A stretch of 64,000 nt of DNA from Polaribacter vadi (GTDB lineage Bacteria; Bacteroidota; Bacteroidia; Flavobacteriales; Flavobacteriaceae): contig NZ_CP017477.1 in the NCBI RefSeq assembly GCF_001761365.1, forward strand, positions 2,780,001-2,844,000, in the 5' to 3' direction. Made by a program: the position numbers and the translations under genes. Shown here one piece after another: positions 40,738 to 49,764 of this stretch (position 1 is the first letter of the stretch; each line of letters starts with the position of its first letter). The notes below the pieces were generated by a model. It saw only the letters and a list, made by a program, of their open reading frames with translations, searched no databases and was not told the DNA's origin.

Positions 40738-41385
40738 TTAGTTCTCTTTTATTACATCTAAGGAAATGGTCTGTTCAGCTGACCATCTATGACCAAAATC
40801 GAAATTCCAATTAGAAAGTTTCATATAGTTACCTTGCAAAATCTCTACATACCACTCTGTTCTTTCTGTTTCAAAAAATGGATCTAATAAGATATCATCA
40901 TGAGTATTAAAGCTAAAACCTGGAGATAAAACTAATTTACCTTTTTTAGGAATACTATTTAAAGTGGCGTCTTTATATACTTCATAAGTACCAGAAGAAT
41001 TTATTATATTATTTTGTTCATATTCTTTACGCTCTGATTCTGAGTCGTCAACATAGTTTTTGAAACTATAATCTGATTTTAAAACAAAAGAACCAAATAT
41101 ACTATATGTTTTATCTGGGTTAAAAACAATGTTTAAATCTACATCTTTTCCTTCAGATTTAATATCAGTTTCAATTGCAGTATACCAATTATTAAAAATT
41201 GGGTTGGACAAAGTAGTTCTATCGTTGAATTGAATTGAAATACCAGGAATAGCATAAGTTCCAGCTAATCCTTCATTAGATAGACTAATGGGACTAATGG
41301 GTGTGACCTCTTCGTTACTAGGGCTAGTGCAGCTATTGATAACAAAAAAAAGAGAAATCAAAAATAAAATTCTTAGAGTTTTCAT
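40738..41385 (-). CDS. Lipoprotein, lipocalin-like, unknown role
   Basis: 215 aa; lipoprotein signal MKTLRILFLISLFFVINSC followed by TSPSNEE. LAGTYAIPGISIQFNDRTT, IVFNPDKTYSIFGSFVLKSD and SGTYEVYKDATLN match the layout of the neighbour at 40113-40652. No enzyme motif. It is 35 bp from queD on the same strand, but a functional link is not implied. Confidence 0.7.
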   Translation of the reverse strand: MKTLRILFLISLFFVINSCTSPSNEEVTPISPISLSNEGLAGTYAIPGISIQFNDRTTLSNPIFNNWYTAIETDIKSEGKDVDLNIVFNPDKTYSIFGSFVLKSDYSFKNYVDDSESERKEYEQNNIINSSGTYEVYKDATLNSIPKKGKLVLSPGFSFNTHDDILLDPFFETERTEWYVEILQGNYMKLSNWNFDFGHRWSAEQTISLDVIKEN

Positions 41386-41420
41386 ACGAAATAGTTTTTT
41401 TTAAAATAAATATAAAAAAA

Positions 41421-41870
41421 CTAATTATCTTTTGCAAACCATTCTGCAAAACTAGAATCTGTTTCTTGTAATTTTATAGAATGTAGTTTTATGTTATTTG
41501 GCAATCTCTTTTTTATTTTTTTGGCAAAGTCAATAACCATCATTTCGCTTGTTGGTTGGTAATCTACCAATAAAACATCATGTCCTCTATCCATTAACTC
41601 TTTTGCCAATTCTACATGAGGTGTGTTTTTATTAAAAACGGTTGCATGATCAAAAATATCAACAATTTCTTCATTCACAATTTTCTTTAAATCACTAAAA
41701 TCGATAACCATTCCAAACTTAACATTTGTATTGTCGCTAATCGGTTTTCCAGAAACAGTAACAGAAAGTTTGTAAGAATGGCCATGCACATTTTTACATT
41801 TTCCATCATAACCATATAGGGCATGTCCAGTTTCAAAATTAAATTGTTTTGTAATTCTAATTGTACTCAT
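41421..41870 (-). CDS. queD: 6-pyruvoyl-tetrahydropterin synthase/QueD family protein
   Basis: 149 aa. The zinc-binding histidines are visible in FNFETGHALYGYDGKC and KNVHGHSYKL, and the catalytic triad region in DHATVFN and the C-terminal KLQETDSSFAEW. QueD makes 6-carboxy-tetrahydropterin for queuosine; the closely related PTPS enzymes make pterin cofactors. A single sequence cannot fully separate these, but bacterial members are mostly QueD. Cytoplasmic. No other que gene is nearby. Confidence 0.88.
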   Translation of the reverse strand: MSTIRITKQFNFETGHALYGYDGKCKNVHGHSYKLSVTVSGKPISDNTNVKFGMVIDFSDLKKIVNEEIVDIFDHATVFNKNTPHVELAKELMDRGHDVLLVDYQPTSEMMVIDFAKKIKKRLPNNIKLHSIKLQETDSSFAEWFAKDN

Positions 41871-41953
41871 ATTTTTTTTGTTGATGATATAATTTTAAGA
41901 ATGTTTCAATTTAAAGAAAATCAAAAATCACTCGAAACGTTTTTATGCTGATG

Positions 41954-42043
41954 CTATTTACGTCTGTTACCTCTAGATTTATTATAAAAATATACAATCA
42001 CTAAGCCTATAGCTAAAACTGCAAATAAATAATCTCCTCCCAT
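41954..42043 (-). CDS. Possible 29-aa membrane peptide
   Basis: The frame starts at ATG (complement 42041-42043), 11 bp after the stop of the GH3 gene, and encodes MGGDYLFAVLAIGLVIVYFY followed by NKSRGNRRK. One hydrophobic helix with a basic tail is a typical small membrane protein. There is no Shine-Dalgarno sequence, but these are weak throughout the window. It might be co-transcribed with the GH3 gene. No family recognised. Confidence 0.4.
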   Translation of the reverse strand: MGGDYLFAVLAIGLVIVYFYNKSRGNRRK

Positions 42044-42054
42044 TTTTATGTTGT

Positions 42055-43551
42055 TTAATTTTCTAAAAAGTTTTCTAAAACATCCGCAATTTTTCTGTTA
42101 TCAGATAATTGTGGAATTTTATTTTGTCCACCAAATTTACCAATCGATTTCATATATTCATGAAAACCACCTTTTTTTACTTTTCTAACAACTAAAGGAC
42201 GTAAAACTTTCCCTGTAATTAAATCGAAATAATAAATATTTTGTGTTTGCATAGAAGCATCAATTTTGGTTGCAAATTCCTCTAAATTTTCTGGTTCGTT
42301 AGTAAATTCTATAAACCACTCATGATAAGGTAAGCCATTTTCTGGATTTACCTGTGGAGCCACTGTAAATTCACTTATATTTATATCTGTACCAGAAATT
42401 GAATCGTTTAATGCTTTCTCTACTTCTTTGCCAATAACATGTTCGCCAAAGGCAGATATAAAATGTTTTATACGTCCTGTAACTTTAATTCTATAGGGTT
42501 TTGTTGATGTAAACTCTACAGTATCACCAATATTATAACCCCATAAACCAGCAGTTGTGTTTAAAATGATGACATAATTTATGCCAATTTTTACATCTTT
42601 TAAAGAAATTCTTGTTGGGTTTTCATCAAAAAAATCTGTTGAAGGAATAAACTCATAGAAAATTCCAGAATCTAATTGCAATAACATTCCTTTTTCAGTT
42701 TGCGAATCTTGATAGGCAATAAAACCCTCTGAAGCAGGATATAATTCTATATAATCAATTTTTTTACCAATTAAACTTTCGAACTTGTTTTTATAAGGTT
42801 CAAAATTTACACCACCATAAATAAAGAAATTAAAATTCGGGAACGTTTCCGAAATCGGCTTTCCTGTTTTTTCAATTAGTTTTTCAAAATACATTTGTAC
42901 CCAAGAAGGAATTCCGCTAATTACAGATAAATCTTCATTTACGGTTTCTTCAACAATCGCATTTACTTTGGTGTCCCAATCTTCAATACAGTTTGTTTCC
43001 CAACTTGGCAACCTGTTTTTTAATAAATATTGAGGAACATAGTGTGCAACTATTCCACTTAATCTGCCCAATTTAACACCATTTTTATCTTGCAAAACAG
43101 GACTTCCTTGTAAAAAAATCATTTTACCATCAACAAAACTTGCATCATTTTTTTCTTTGATATAAAACAACAAAGCATTTCTTGCTGCTTTAATATGCGT
43201 TGGCATCGATTCTTTGGTAATTGGTATATATTTTGCGCCAGATGTTGTACCAGAAGTTTTTGCAAAATAAAGCGGCTTTCCCTCCCAAAGAATGTCTTCT
43301 TCACCAGCAACCATTCTGTCCACATAAGGACGTAAACCTTCGTAATCAGTAACTTTTACACGTTGTTTAAAATCATCATAAGTAACAATGTTTTTAAAAT
43401 CATGATCTTTACCAAACGCAGTATTTTTTGCTTTCGATATTAAATTTTTAAAAACTTTATCTTGTGTTTTATGAGGTTTTTTTGCCCATTTATAAACACT
43501 TCTTGTGGCGAATTTAGCAAACGGAATTGCAAAAAAGGATTTTATACTCAT
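42055..43551 (-). CDS. GH3 auxin-responsive family protein (acyl-adenylate type)
   Basis: 498 aa. The whole length matches the GH3 fold: YDDFKQRVKVTDYEGLRPYV, the ATP-binding YFAKTSGTTSGAKYIPITKE, FIYGGVNFEPY, YPASEGFIAYQ, GLWGYNIGDTVEFTS and VTGRIKHFISAFGEHV. Plant GH3 enzymes adenylate a carboxylic acid and join it to an amino acid. Bacterial members are widespread in this phylum and mostly uncharacterised, so the substrate is unknown. Its ATG overlaps by 1 bp the stop of the M23 peptidase gene upstream, implying translational coupling. Confidence 0.88.
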   Translation of the reverse strand: MSIKSFFAIPFAKFATRSVYKWAKKPHKTQDKVFKNLISKAKNTAFGKDHDFKNIVTYDDFKQRVKVTDYEGLRPYVDRMVAGEEDILWEGKPLYFAKTSGTTSGAKYIPITKESMPTHIKAARNALLFYIKEKNDASFVDGKMIFLQGSPVLQDKNGVKLGRLSGIVAHYVPQYLLKNRLPSWETNCIEDWDTKVNAIVEETVNEDLSVISGIPSWVQMYFEKLIEKTGKPISETFPNFNFFIYGGVNFEPYKNKFESLIGKKIDYIELYPASEGFIAYQDSQTEKGMLLQLDSGIFYEFIPSTDFFDENPTRISLKDVKIGINYVIILNTTAGLWGYNIGDTVEFTSTKPYRIKVTGRIKHFISAFGEHVIGKEVEKALNDSISGTDINISEFTVAPQVNPENGLPYHEWFIEFTNEPENLEEFATKIDASMQTQNIYYFDLITGKVLRPLVVRKVKKGGFHEYMKSIGKFGGQNKIPQLSDNRKIADVLENFLEN

Positions 43552-44417
43552 TATTTAAAATCGATCAAATTTGTAGGATTAACAGCATAACCATCACTCC
43601 AAAGTTCAAAATGTAAATGTGGCCCAGTAGAAAGCTCTCCTGTAGAACCTACGCTTGCAATTACTTCACCAGATTTTACAAAATCTCCTTGTTGTTTTAG
43701 TAAATTTCCATTGTGTTTATACACAGAAATGTAGTTGTAAGGATGTTTTAAAATAATTACATAACCAGTTTCTGTGGTCCAGCCAGAAAAAATTACGCTA
43801 CCATCTGCAGTTGCTTTTACTGGCGAATTTTTTTTAGCAACAATATCTACAGCTAAATGTTTTGTTTTTGAATCGTAATCTTGAGAAATTGTACCATTTA
43901 AAGGCGCAAAAAACACAATTTTCACATTGTTTTTTGCATTATTCTGAATAGGAAAACGATCTTGACTTTCTATTTTTTCTCTAAAGATAGAATCTTCTCT
44001 ACTTGCATTTAGCAAACTATCTTTTATTACTATTTTTTCTGCTTCAATTTCTACGGAATCTAAAATACTAGGCTTTATTTCTCCAGTTAAAATAGGTCTT
44101 AAAGCAATTGTATAATCGTGTAAAAGGTCTAATTTTCTTTTTAAAGAATCTGTCTGAAAAGCTAATTTAGTAGCTTTTATTTTTAAATCGGTAGATGAAT
44201 ATCCAGGAATATATTCTTTAACAGGTGTAAAAGTGATGATAAATGTGGTTACTAAAATCAATAAAAAAGACAAAACACCACCCAATACAAATACATTTAA
44301 AAGAGATAGTTTTAAAGAGAAGCGCTCTTCGAAAGTATCTTCATTTAAAACCACTAATCTGTATTTGTCAGTTAGCTTTTGTTTAAGTTTTCCTTTTTTT
44401 TTCTCTTGTTTTTTCAA
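43551..44417 (-). CDS. M23-family metallopeptidase, membrane-anchored
   Basis: 288 aa. A basic cytoplasmic tail (KKQEKKKGKLKQKL) and one membrane helix (residues 38-65) are followed by a coiled-coil-like stretch and the LytM domain: HLAVDIVAKKNSPVKATADG, KHNGNLLKQQGDFVKSGEVI and GPHLHFELW. The zinc ligands (H-x3-D and H-x-H) are intact. It should cut or bind peptidoglycan cross-links from the inner-membrane side. This layout is standard in Bacteroidota, where it precedes the GH3 gene. Confidence 0.88.
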   Translation of the reverse strand: MKKQEKKKGKLKQKLTDKYRLVVLNEDTFEERFSLKLSLLNVFVLGGVLSFLLILVTTFIITFTPVKEYIPGYSSTDLKIKATKLAFQTDSLKRKLDLLHDYTIALRPILTGEIKPSILDSVEIEAEKIVIKDSLLNASREDSIFREKIESQDRFPIQNNAKNNVKIVFFAPLNGTISQDYDSKTKHLAVDIVAKKNSPVKATADGSVIFSGWTTETGYVIILKHPYNYISVYKHNGNLLKQQGDFVKSGEVIASVGSTGELSTGPHLHFELWSDGYAVNPTNLIDFK

Positions 44418-44468
44418 AAAAAATATGTTTGAAATTGTTATTTCTATAATAACGTAAAAATAGCGAAA

Positions 44469-45053
44469 CTATTTTTTATAAAAATTCATTTCGTCTATAT
44501 ATTCCCAAACTTCTTTGGGTAACATCGGTTTTATGTTCTTTTTTTGCTGGATTCCTTTTCGAATCATGGTTGATGAAATTTCCATAATTGGTGCATCAAC
44601 CTTATGAATTTTTGGGTGATTTTTAAATTGATGCTCAACTTCACCATCAGCAATTCTAGGATACACATATATATGATGATGTTCTAAAATAACCTCATAA
44701 TTTTTCCATTTATGAAAACTTTTCAAGTTGTCTTCGCCCATAATTAAACAAAAATCTTTATCAGGATATTTGTCTGCAATATGTGCTAATGTAAAAACGG
44801 TATAATTAGGTTGAGGCAATTTAAACTCAATATCTGAAGGTTTAATTTTCATATACTCTTCAGTAGCTCTATAAACCAATTCAAGTCTATGATGATTATC
44901 CAGCAAAGATTTTTTCTTTTTTAAAGGATTGTGAGGCGTTACTACCATCCAAATTTCATCCAAATCAGAATATTCAGCCATATAATTGGCAATAATTAAA
45001 TGCCCAATATGAATTGGATTAAAAGTGCCAAAGTATAAACCTATTTTGCTCAT
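44469..45053 (-). CDS. nadD: Nicotinate-nucleotide adenylyltransferase
   Basis: 194 aa. GTFNPIHIGHLIIANYMAEY carries the nucleotidyltransferase GxFxPxHxGH motif; DEIWMVVTPHNPLKKKK, LIMGEDNLKSFHKWKNYEVI and the C-terminal ISSTMIRKG are the other NadD signatures. It converts nicotinate mononucleotide and ATP to deamido-NAD. It lies between gmk and the M23 gene on one strand. The gap to gmk holds an inverted repeat. Confidence 0.94.
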   Translation of the reverse strand: MSKIGLYFGTFNPIHIGHLIIANYMAEYSDLDEIWMVVTPHNPLKKKKSLLDNHHRLELVYRATEEYMKIKPSDIEFKLPQPNYTVFTLAHIADKYPDKDFCLIMGEDNLKSFHKWKNYEVILEHHHIYVYPRIADGEVEHQFKNHPKIHKVDAPIMEISSTMIRKGIQQKKNIKPMLPKEVWEYIDEMNFYKK

Positions 45054-45060
45054 AAATTAT

Positions 45061-45130
45061 AGTTTGAAGTTTGAAGAAAGGAGTTTGAAGGAGCAAGTTT
45101 TTAAACTTCCAACATCATACTTCCAGCTTC
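45061..45130. repeat. Imperfect palindromic intergenic repeat
   Basis: AGTTTGAAG and GGAGTTTGAAG on the left face AACTTCCAAC and ACTTCCAGCTTCTAACTT on the right as imperfect complements around 45095. It fills nearly the whole gap between nadD and gmk. Its type, made of TTTGAAG units, is a common flavobacterial repeat by memory. Confidence 0.5.
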
Positions 45131-45134
45131 TAAC

Positions 45135-45719
45135 TTATTTTTCTAATCCTAAAAACTCACTCATCAAATCTTCTGCTTCTTTTAAAGCAACTGGTAAATC
45201 GTAATTTTTTATAATTTTATCAAATTGAGGAGCAGTTGCCAATTCTACAGAAGCTTTTGCAATTCGCATATTAATTTTTTCTTCGCTTTCTGTTTTACGT
45301 TTTTTAAGTCGAATTTTCAACTCATCTACACTTGGTGGTTTTACAAAAACAGATAAAGTTTCCTTCGGATATTTCTTTTTAATTCTTAAGCCACCAACAA
45401 CATCAATATCAAAAATAACATGTTTTTTTTGTGCCCAAATTCGTTCTACTTCGCTTTTTAAAGTTCCATAAAAGTTATCTCTGTACACTTCTTCCCATTC
45501 CAAAAAATCATCAGCTTTAATATGGTTTTTAAAATCTTTTAGAGAGATAAAATAATAATCTACACCATTTTTTTCGAAACCTCTTGGCTCTCTAGAAGTT
45601 GCTGATATTGAGAATTCTAAATTAAATTTTTCTTGTTGTAATAAATGGCGAACAATTGTGGTTTTACCAGAACCAGAAGGTGCTGAAAACACAAATAATT
45701 TTCCTTTAAAGTCTGACAT
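45135..45719 (-). CDS. gmk: Guanylate kinase
   Basis: 194 aa, the usual length. P-loop VFSAPSGSGKTTIVRHLL, GMP-binding SISATSREPRGFEKNGVDYY, EWEEVYRDNFYGTLKSEV and IFDIDVVGGLRIKKKYP are the standard motifs. It phosphorylates GMP to GDP. In an apparent operon yicC-gmk-nadD, an order conserved in Bacteroidota. Confidence 0.95.
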   Translation of the reverse strand: MSDFKGKLFVFSAPSGSGKTTIVRHLLQQEKFNLEFSISATSREPRGFEKNGVDYYFISLKDFKNHIKADDFLEWEEVYRDNFYGTLKSEVERIWAQKKHVIFDIDVVGGLRIKKKYPKETLSVFVKPPSVDELKIRLKKRKTESEEKINMRIAKASVELATAPQFDKIIKNYDLPVALKEAEDLMSEFLGLEK

Positions 45720-45732
45720 ATAATTTTATTTA

Positions 45733-45797
45733 TAGTTGCTAGTTTTTGGCTGATGATTTTTAGGATTAACTAAAAACCATCAACCAAAAACCAACTA
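45733..45797. repeat. Palindromic repeat between yicC and gmk
   Basis: TAGTTG...AGTTTTTGGCTGATG on the left is matched by CATCAACCAAAAACCAACTA on the right, giving a long imperfect stem with a centre of TTTTTAGGATTAACTAAAAA. It includes the yicC stop codon. It could act as a weak terminator or mRNA-stability element as well as being a dispersed repeat. Confidence 0.5.
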
Positions 45798-46661
45798 AAG
45801 TACATTCAGTATTTGTTCTTTAATTTGCTCTAACTCGTTTTTCATTTGAATTACGGCTTTTTGCATTGGCGCAAAATTAGCTTTAGAACCAGTTGTGTTA
45901 ATTTCTCTTCCCATTTCTTGCACAATAAAGCCTAATTTTTTTCCATTAGAATCTTCTGTTGCTATAGTTTCTAAGAAGTAGTTTAAGTGATTTTCTAAAC
46001 GCACTTTTTCTTCATTAATATCTAATTTCTCTAGATAATAAATAAGTTCTTGCTCAAATCTGTTTTGGTCTGTATCAACTTTTAAATCGTCAATTGCTTT
46101 TTGCAAACGTGTTTTTACGTTTTCAACTCTATCAGCATCAAAACTTTTAACTTCTTCTAAATATTTTCTGATGTTGGTAATTCGTTCTCTAAAATCTATT
46201 TCTAAAGAAGCAGCTTCATCAACTCTATATTGTATAATGTTTTTGATAGCTACATCTACATGTTGGTCTATGATGTTCCACTCATTTTCATCTAATTCTT
46301 CACGTGTTGTTTTTAGAGCATCAGGCATAGAAATTGCCATTTTTAACAACTCAATATCATTTTCAGAACCTACAAACAGCGTATTTCTTAATTGCTGAAT
46401 GTATTCTTTAACAACACCTTTATTTACAGTTGTAGAGGTTTCATCAGCAGTCATTTCAACAAAAATAGAAAAGTCTACTTTTCCTCTCACTAAAGATTTA
46501 GCTAATTTTTTACGGACATCCAATTCCTTTTCTTTGTAGTAAGAAGGAATTCTAACGTTTAAATCTAAATTTTTACTGTTTAAAGATTTTATTTCTATGG
46601 TTACCTTTTTGGTTGGCAATTGCAACACAGATTTTCCATAACCAGTCATAGATTGAATCAT
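45795..46661 (-). CDS. YicC-family endoribonuclease
   Basis: 288 aa from the ATG at complement 46659-46661, chosen because YicC proteins start MIQSMTGYGK; the longer frame adds nine residues. N-terminal YicC domain (VTIEIKSLNSKNLDLNVRIP) and C-terminal DUF1732 (EQELIYYLEKLDINEEKVRL, FIVQEMGREINTTGSKA) are complete. E. coli YicC is an RNase linked to small-RNA turnover. A TATATTTG box on the minus strand (46686-46693) lies 25 bp upstream. Confidence 0.9.
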   Translation of the reverse strand: MIQSMTGYGKSVLQLPTKKVTIEIKSLNSKNLDLNVRIPSYYKEKELDVRKKLAKSLVRGKVDFSIFVEMTADETSTTVNKGVVKEYIQQLRNTLFVGSENDIELLKMAISMPDALKTTREELDENEWNIIDQHVDVAIKNIIQYRVDEAASLEIDFRERITNIRKYLEEVKSFDADRVENVKTRLQKAIDDLKVDTDQNRFEQELIYYLEKLDINEEKVRLENHLNYFLETIATEDSNGKKLGFIVQEMGREINTTGSKANFAPMQKAVIQMKNELEQIKEQILNVL

Positions 46662-46761
46662 ACAAACTTTGTTTTTATTAAGTGGCAAATATACCTTTTT
46701 ATTTTCTTGATTTTAGCGTGGTTAGCAATTGAAATCTCTCAAATTTTAAATACGTTTAAAT

Positions 46762-47661
46762 TTAAGATTTTTTTACTTTTTCTACCTGCTTTGTAACTAA
46801 ATAAACGCCAAAAAATATAAATATAGTAGCAATAATTTTTATGATATTCAAAGAATCGCTTCCAACAATTAAGGCATAAATTGTAGCGATTACAGGTTGT
46901 AAGTATATAAAAACACTTACTGTTGTTGGTTTTAATTTCGATAAACCGTATAAATTAAAAAGATATGTTATACAGGTTGTAAAAATAACAACAAAGCCAA
47001 TATTCCAATAAATATTTGTAGGCATTTTTTGCCAAGAGATTTCAGTAAACTCATGAATTCCAAAAGGGATTACCAAAATTAATCCAAACAGATAAAACCA
47101 TTTAATAAATGTAATTGGATGGTATTTTTTAACTAAATCTTTTGCTAAAACTAAATACAAACCATAAGAAGCTGCATTTACAAAAACCAAAAAGTTGCCT
47201 AAATTATTATTTGTGGCTGTAGAACTGCTAGAGCTCCCATAAGTAATTAACAAAATTGTGCCTGCTAAACCAATAAAAACGCCTAAAATTCGTTGTTTTC
47301 CAATTGCTTGTTTTATCAATATACTCGAAAAAATAAGCACCATAATTGGCGACATTACCATCATAACAGAAGCACTTATGGGTGTTGTTAAATTTAAACC
47401 TTTAAAGAAAGCCAACATATTTAAAGCAACACCAAAAATTGAGGCAATAAAAATTTTCTTATAATCGTCTTTTTCTATTTTTTCTGATGTTATAAAAAGA
47501 CTTGTAAGCCAAAAAATGATGGTTGCTCCTAAAACACGTATTAAAATAAAACCAAAAGGTTTTACGTATGTTGGCATCACTTCTTTTGCAATGGTGAAAT
47601 TTAATCCGTAAATAAGTGTGGCTATAGAAACAGCAATTAAGGCAAGTACTCTTTTGTTCAT
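46762..47661 (-). CDS. EamA/DMT-family transporter
   Basis: 299 aa with ten predicted membrane helices in two EamA halves: IYGLNFTIAKEVMP, LGATIIFWLTSLF, SASVMMVMSPIMVLIF in the first, and NFLVFVNAASYGLYLVLAKD, KPTTVSVFIYLQPVIATIYA in the second. Drug/metabolite family inner-membrane permease; the substrate cannot be told. Confidence 0.88.
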   Translation of the reverse strand: MNKRVLALIAVSIATLIYGLNFTIAKEVMPTYVKPFGFILIRVLGATIIFWLTSLFITSEKIEKDDYKKIFIASIFGVALNMLAFFKGLNLTTPISASVMMVMSPIMVLIFSSILIKQAIGKQRILGVFIGLAGTILLITYGSSSSSTATNNNLGNFLVFVNAASYGLYLVLAKDLVKKYHPITFIKWFYLFGLILVIPFGIHEFTEISWQKMPTNIYWNIGFVVIFTTCITYLFNLYGLSKLKPTTVSVFIYLQPVIATIYALIVGSDSLNIIKIIATIFIFFGVYLVTKQVEKVKKS

Positions 47662-47913
47662 TATAAACTACTAAAAAAATTAAACAGCAAAGTTGATGAT
47701 AAATTTTAAATCTGCTGCATAAAAAAGGGTTTCAAAACTAATTTTAGGGTTTTTAATAAATCATTTTCCTAAATGAATCTTCAGTAAAGTTAATCTGTTT
47801 TTAAGTTTTTTTTGATAAGAGAAGTATAAACTATTTAAGAAATATGAACATAATCTAGAAAATAGTGAAAACTAATTTGTCTTTTTTTGTAAGTTTGATA
47901 AAATTCTTACATA

Positions 47914-48567
47914 ATGACAATTCATCATATAGCTGAAAATAATTCGGTTTTAAATACTTTTTTATCAGAAATAAGAGATCAAACTATTCAAAAAGACTCT
48001 TTACGTTTTAGAAGAAATATCGAAAGAATAGGAGAAATTTTAAGCTACGAATTAAGTAAAACACTTTCTTACAAAAACGAAAATATAACAACTCCTTTAG
48101 GAACTAAAGAAGTACAGTTGTCTACTAATGATTTGGTTTTATGTTCTATTTTAAGAGCAGGTTTGCCTTTGCATCAAGGACTTTTAAATTATTTTGATAA
48201 AGCAGAAAACGCTTTTATTTCTGCATACAGACATCACCCAAATAACGATCAAGATTTTGAAATTGTAGTAGAGTATTTTGCATCACCAGAAATCGAAAAT
48301 AAAACTTTATTATTGGCAGATCCTATGTTAGCAACAGGACAAAGTTTAGTGGCTGTTTACGAAGCGATTAAGAAACACGGAGTTCCAAAAGAAATACATA
48401 TTCTAGCTGTAATTGGTGCAAAAGAAGGTGTAGATTTTGTGGCTGATCATTTCCCAGAAAACACCCATTTATGGATTGCTACTATAGATGATTCTTTAAA
48501 TGAAAAAGGATATATTATTCCTGGTTTGGGTGATGCTGGAGATTTAGCTTTTGGCCAAAAATTATAA
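47914..48567 (+). CDS. upp: Uracil phosphoribosyltransferase
   Basis: 217 aa. RFRRNIERIGEILSYELSKT, LCSILRAGLPLHQGLLNYFD and the PRPP loop LLADPMLATGQSLVAVYEAI, with the C-terminal GLGDAGDLAFGQKL, fit UPRT. It salvages uracil to UMP. A TAAGTTTG box at 47890-47897 may be its -7 element. Its stop overlaps by 6 bp the stop of the convergent gene at 48562. Confidence 0.94.
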   Translation: MTIHHIAENNSVLNTFLSEIRDQTIQKDSLRFRRNIERIGEILSYELSKTLSYKNENITTPLGTKEVQLSTNDLVLCSILRAGLPLHQGLLNYFDKAENAFISAYRHHPNNDQDFEIVVEYFASPEIENKTLLLADPMLATGQSLVAVYEAIKKHGVPKEIHILAVIGAKEGVDFVADHFPENTHLWIATIDDSLNEKGYIIPGLGDAGDLAFGQKL

Positions 48568-49491
48568 TACGAAACAACTAACAATTCCACCTATTAAAAA
48601 TAAATACAAGACTATATTTTTAATTATTTTTTTCTTGATAAGTTCTACGCCATTCGCCAAAATAATAGAAGTTGGAAAAAGGTTATAAATTAGTTCTGAA
48701 CCATTTTTTTCAGGTGTTAGAAAAATAAATAAGAGCATTAAAAAGAAATTAATAATCAGAATAATCCAATTTCTTCTAAACCTATTGTTTATGGATAATG
48801 TTGTTGCAGATTTAAAAATAATAGCAAAAACTGTTAAAAAGAAAGTGGTATAAACTAGCCATAAATATTTTGTACTGCTGTAAAATTCAAGATCAGGTTT
48901 CATATCAAAATAAAAAAGGCTATTGAATTCTTCTGTTTTTTCAAACCAAAAGTTGTATGCAAAATAAATTATTAAAGGCGATATAAAACCAATAATAGGG
49001 GTAAGTAGTGTGCGTATGGTGATTTTGTTGTGTAGGAAAATTGCACTATAAACTAAAATAAATAAAAGTATAGAAAGGGGCTCAATAATAAAAAAAATAC
49101 CCAACCAAAAACCACTGTCAAAAAGCTTTTCTGTTACATTTCTATTGGATCGTAAACTGTAGATTTTTCTTAAAAAAAGTAAATAAATAATTGTTTTAAT
49201 TAAGATACTGTAATTTAATAACTCAGCTAACACTGCAATAAGTAAAATGCTAAATAAAAAATAAGCGTAAGAATTATCGAATGTTAATCTGTTTTTTGAG
49301 TTTACGAAATTAAAAAAGAAGAAAATAACTAAAAAAAACAAGGTTAAAGCCCCAAATTTTAATAGCATATTTGAGTAAGAACTTTCAGCTAATATAGTAG
49401 TATAGAAAGCATAAGATAAACTAACAAAAAATAAAATAAGCAAACCAATAAAATTGATTGGTTTAGATTTGTTTAAAAAATTGGCTAGCAT
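48562..49491 (-). CDS. Multi-pass membrane protein, DUF6427-like
   Basis: 309 aa with about nine hydrophobic segments (LNKSKPINFIGLLILFFVSL, LLLIAVLAELLNYSILIKTI, SGFWLGIFFIIEPLSILLFI and others). No catalytic motif is visible. From memory this gene next to upp and a DUF6341 gene is a conserved flavobacterial neighbourhood. It starts 42 bp from the divergent gene at 49534, so the two share a promoter region. Confidence 0.75.
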   Translation of the reverse strand: MLANFLNKSKPINFIGLLILFFVSLSYAFYTTILAESSYSNMLLKFGALTLFFLVIFFFFNFVNSKNRLTFDNSYAYFLFSILLIAVLAELLNYSILIKTIIYLLFLRKIYSLRSNRNVTEKLFDSGFWLGIFFIIEPLSILLFILVYSAIFLHNKITIRTLLTPIIGFISPLIIYFAYNFWFEKTEEFNSLFYFDMKPDLEFYSSTKYLWLVYTTFFLTVFAIIFKSATTLSINNRFRRNWIILIINFFLMLLFIFLTPEKNGSELIYNLFPTSIILANGVELIKKKIIKNIVLYLFLIGGIVSCFVL

Positions 49492-49511
49492 CGTTTCTTT
49501 TGTTATTTTTG
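49481..49511 (+). promoter_or_regulatory. Bacteroidota-type promoter for the DUF6341-like gene
   Basis: TTG at 49481-49483 and TATTTTTG (TAnnTTTG) at 49504-49511 are 20 bp apart, the expected -33/-7 spacing. The start codon is at 49534. Confidence 0.5.
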
Positions 49512-49533
49512 CAGCTGTAAAGATAATTAAGTT

Positions 49534-49755
49534 ATGATAGCAAGCAATATTTTTAGATGGATTGGTAGTTTGTTCACCGATATTTTATTTCTACCTTTTG
49601 AGTGGTTGCGCTTACAAATCGCTACTGCAGATGCAGGTTGGTGGATTTCTAACATTCCGAATTTTGGGTTCTTACTAGTTCTTTTAGTTTTATTCGCTTA
49701 TTGGATGAAAGAATCTAAAAGATTTGTAGACGAAGGAACAGAAGATAGAGTCTAA
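49534..49755 (+). CDS. Small membrane protein, DUF6341-like
   Basis: 73 aa with an amphipathic start (IFRWIGSLFTDILFLPFEWL), the segment DAGWWISNIPNFGF and one membrane helix (LLVLLVLFAYWMKE), ending in an acidic tail. Conserved in length and context among flavobacteria by memory. Located 9 bp before trmB and probably co-transcribed. Confidence 0.75.
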   Translation: MIASNIFRWIGSLFTDILFLPFEWLRLQIATADAGWWISNIPNFGFLLVLLVLFAYWMKESKRFVDEGTEDRV

Positions 49756-49764
49756 TTTTACGAT

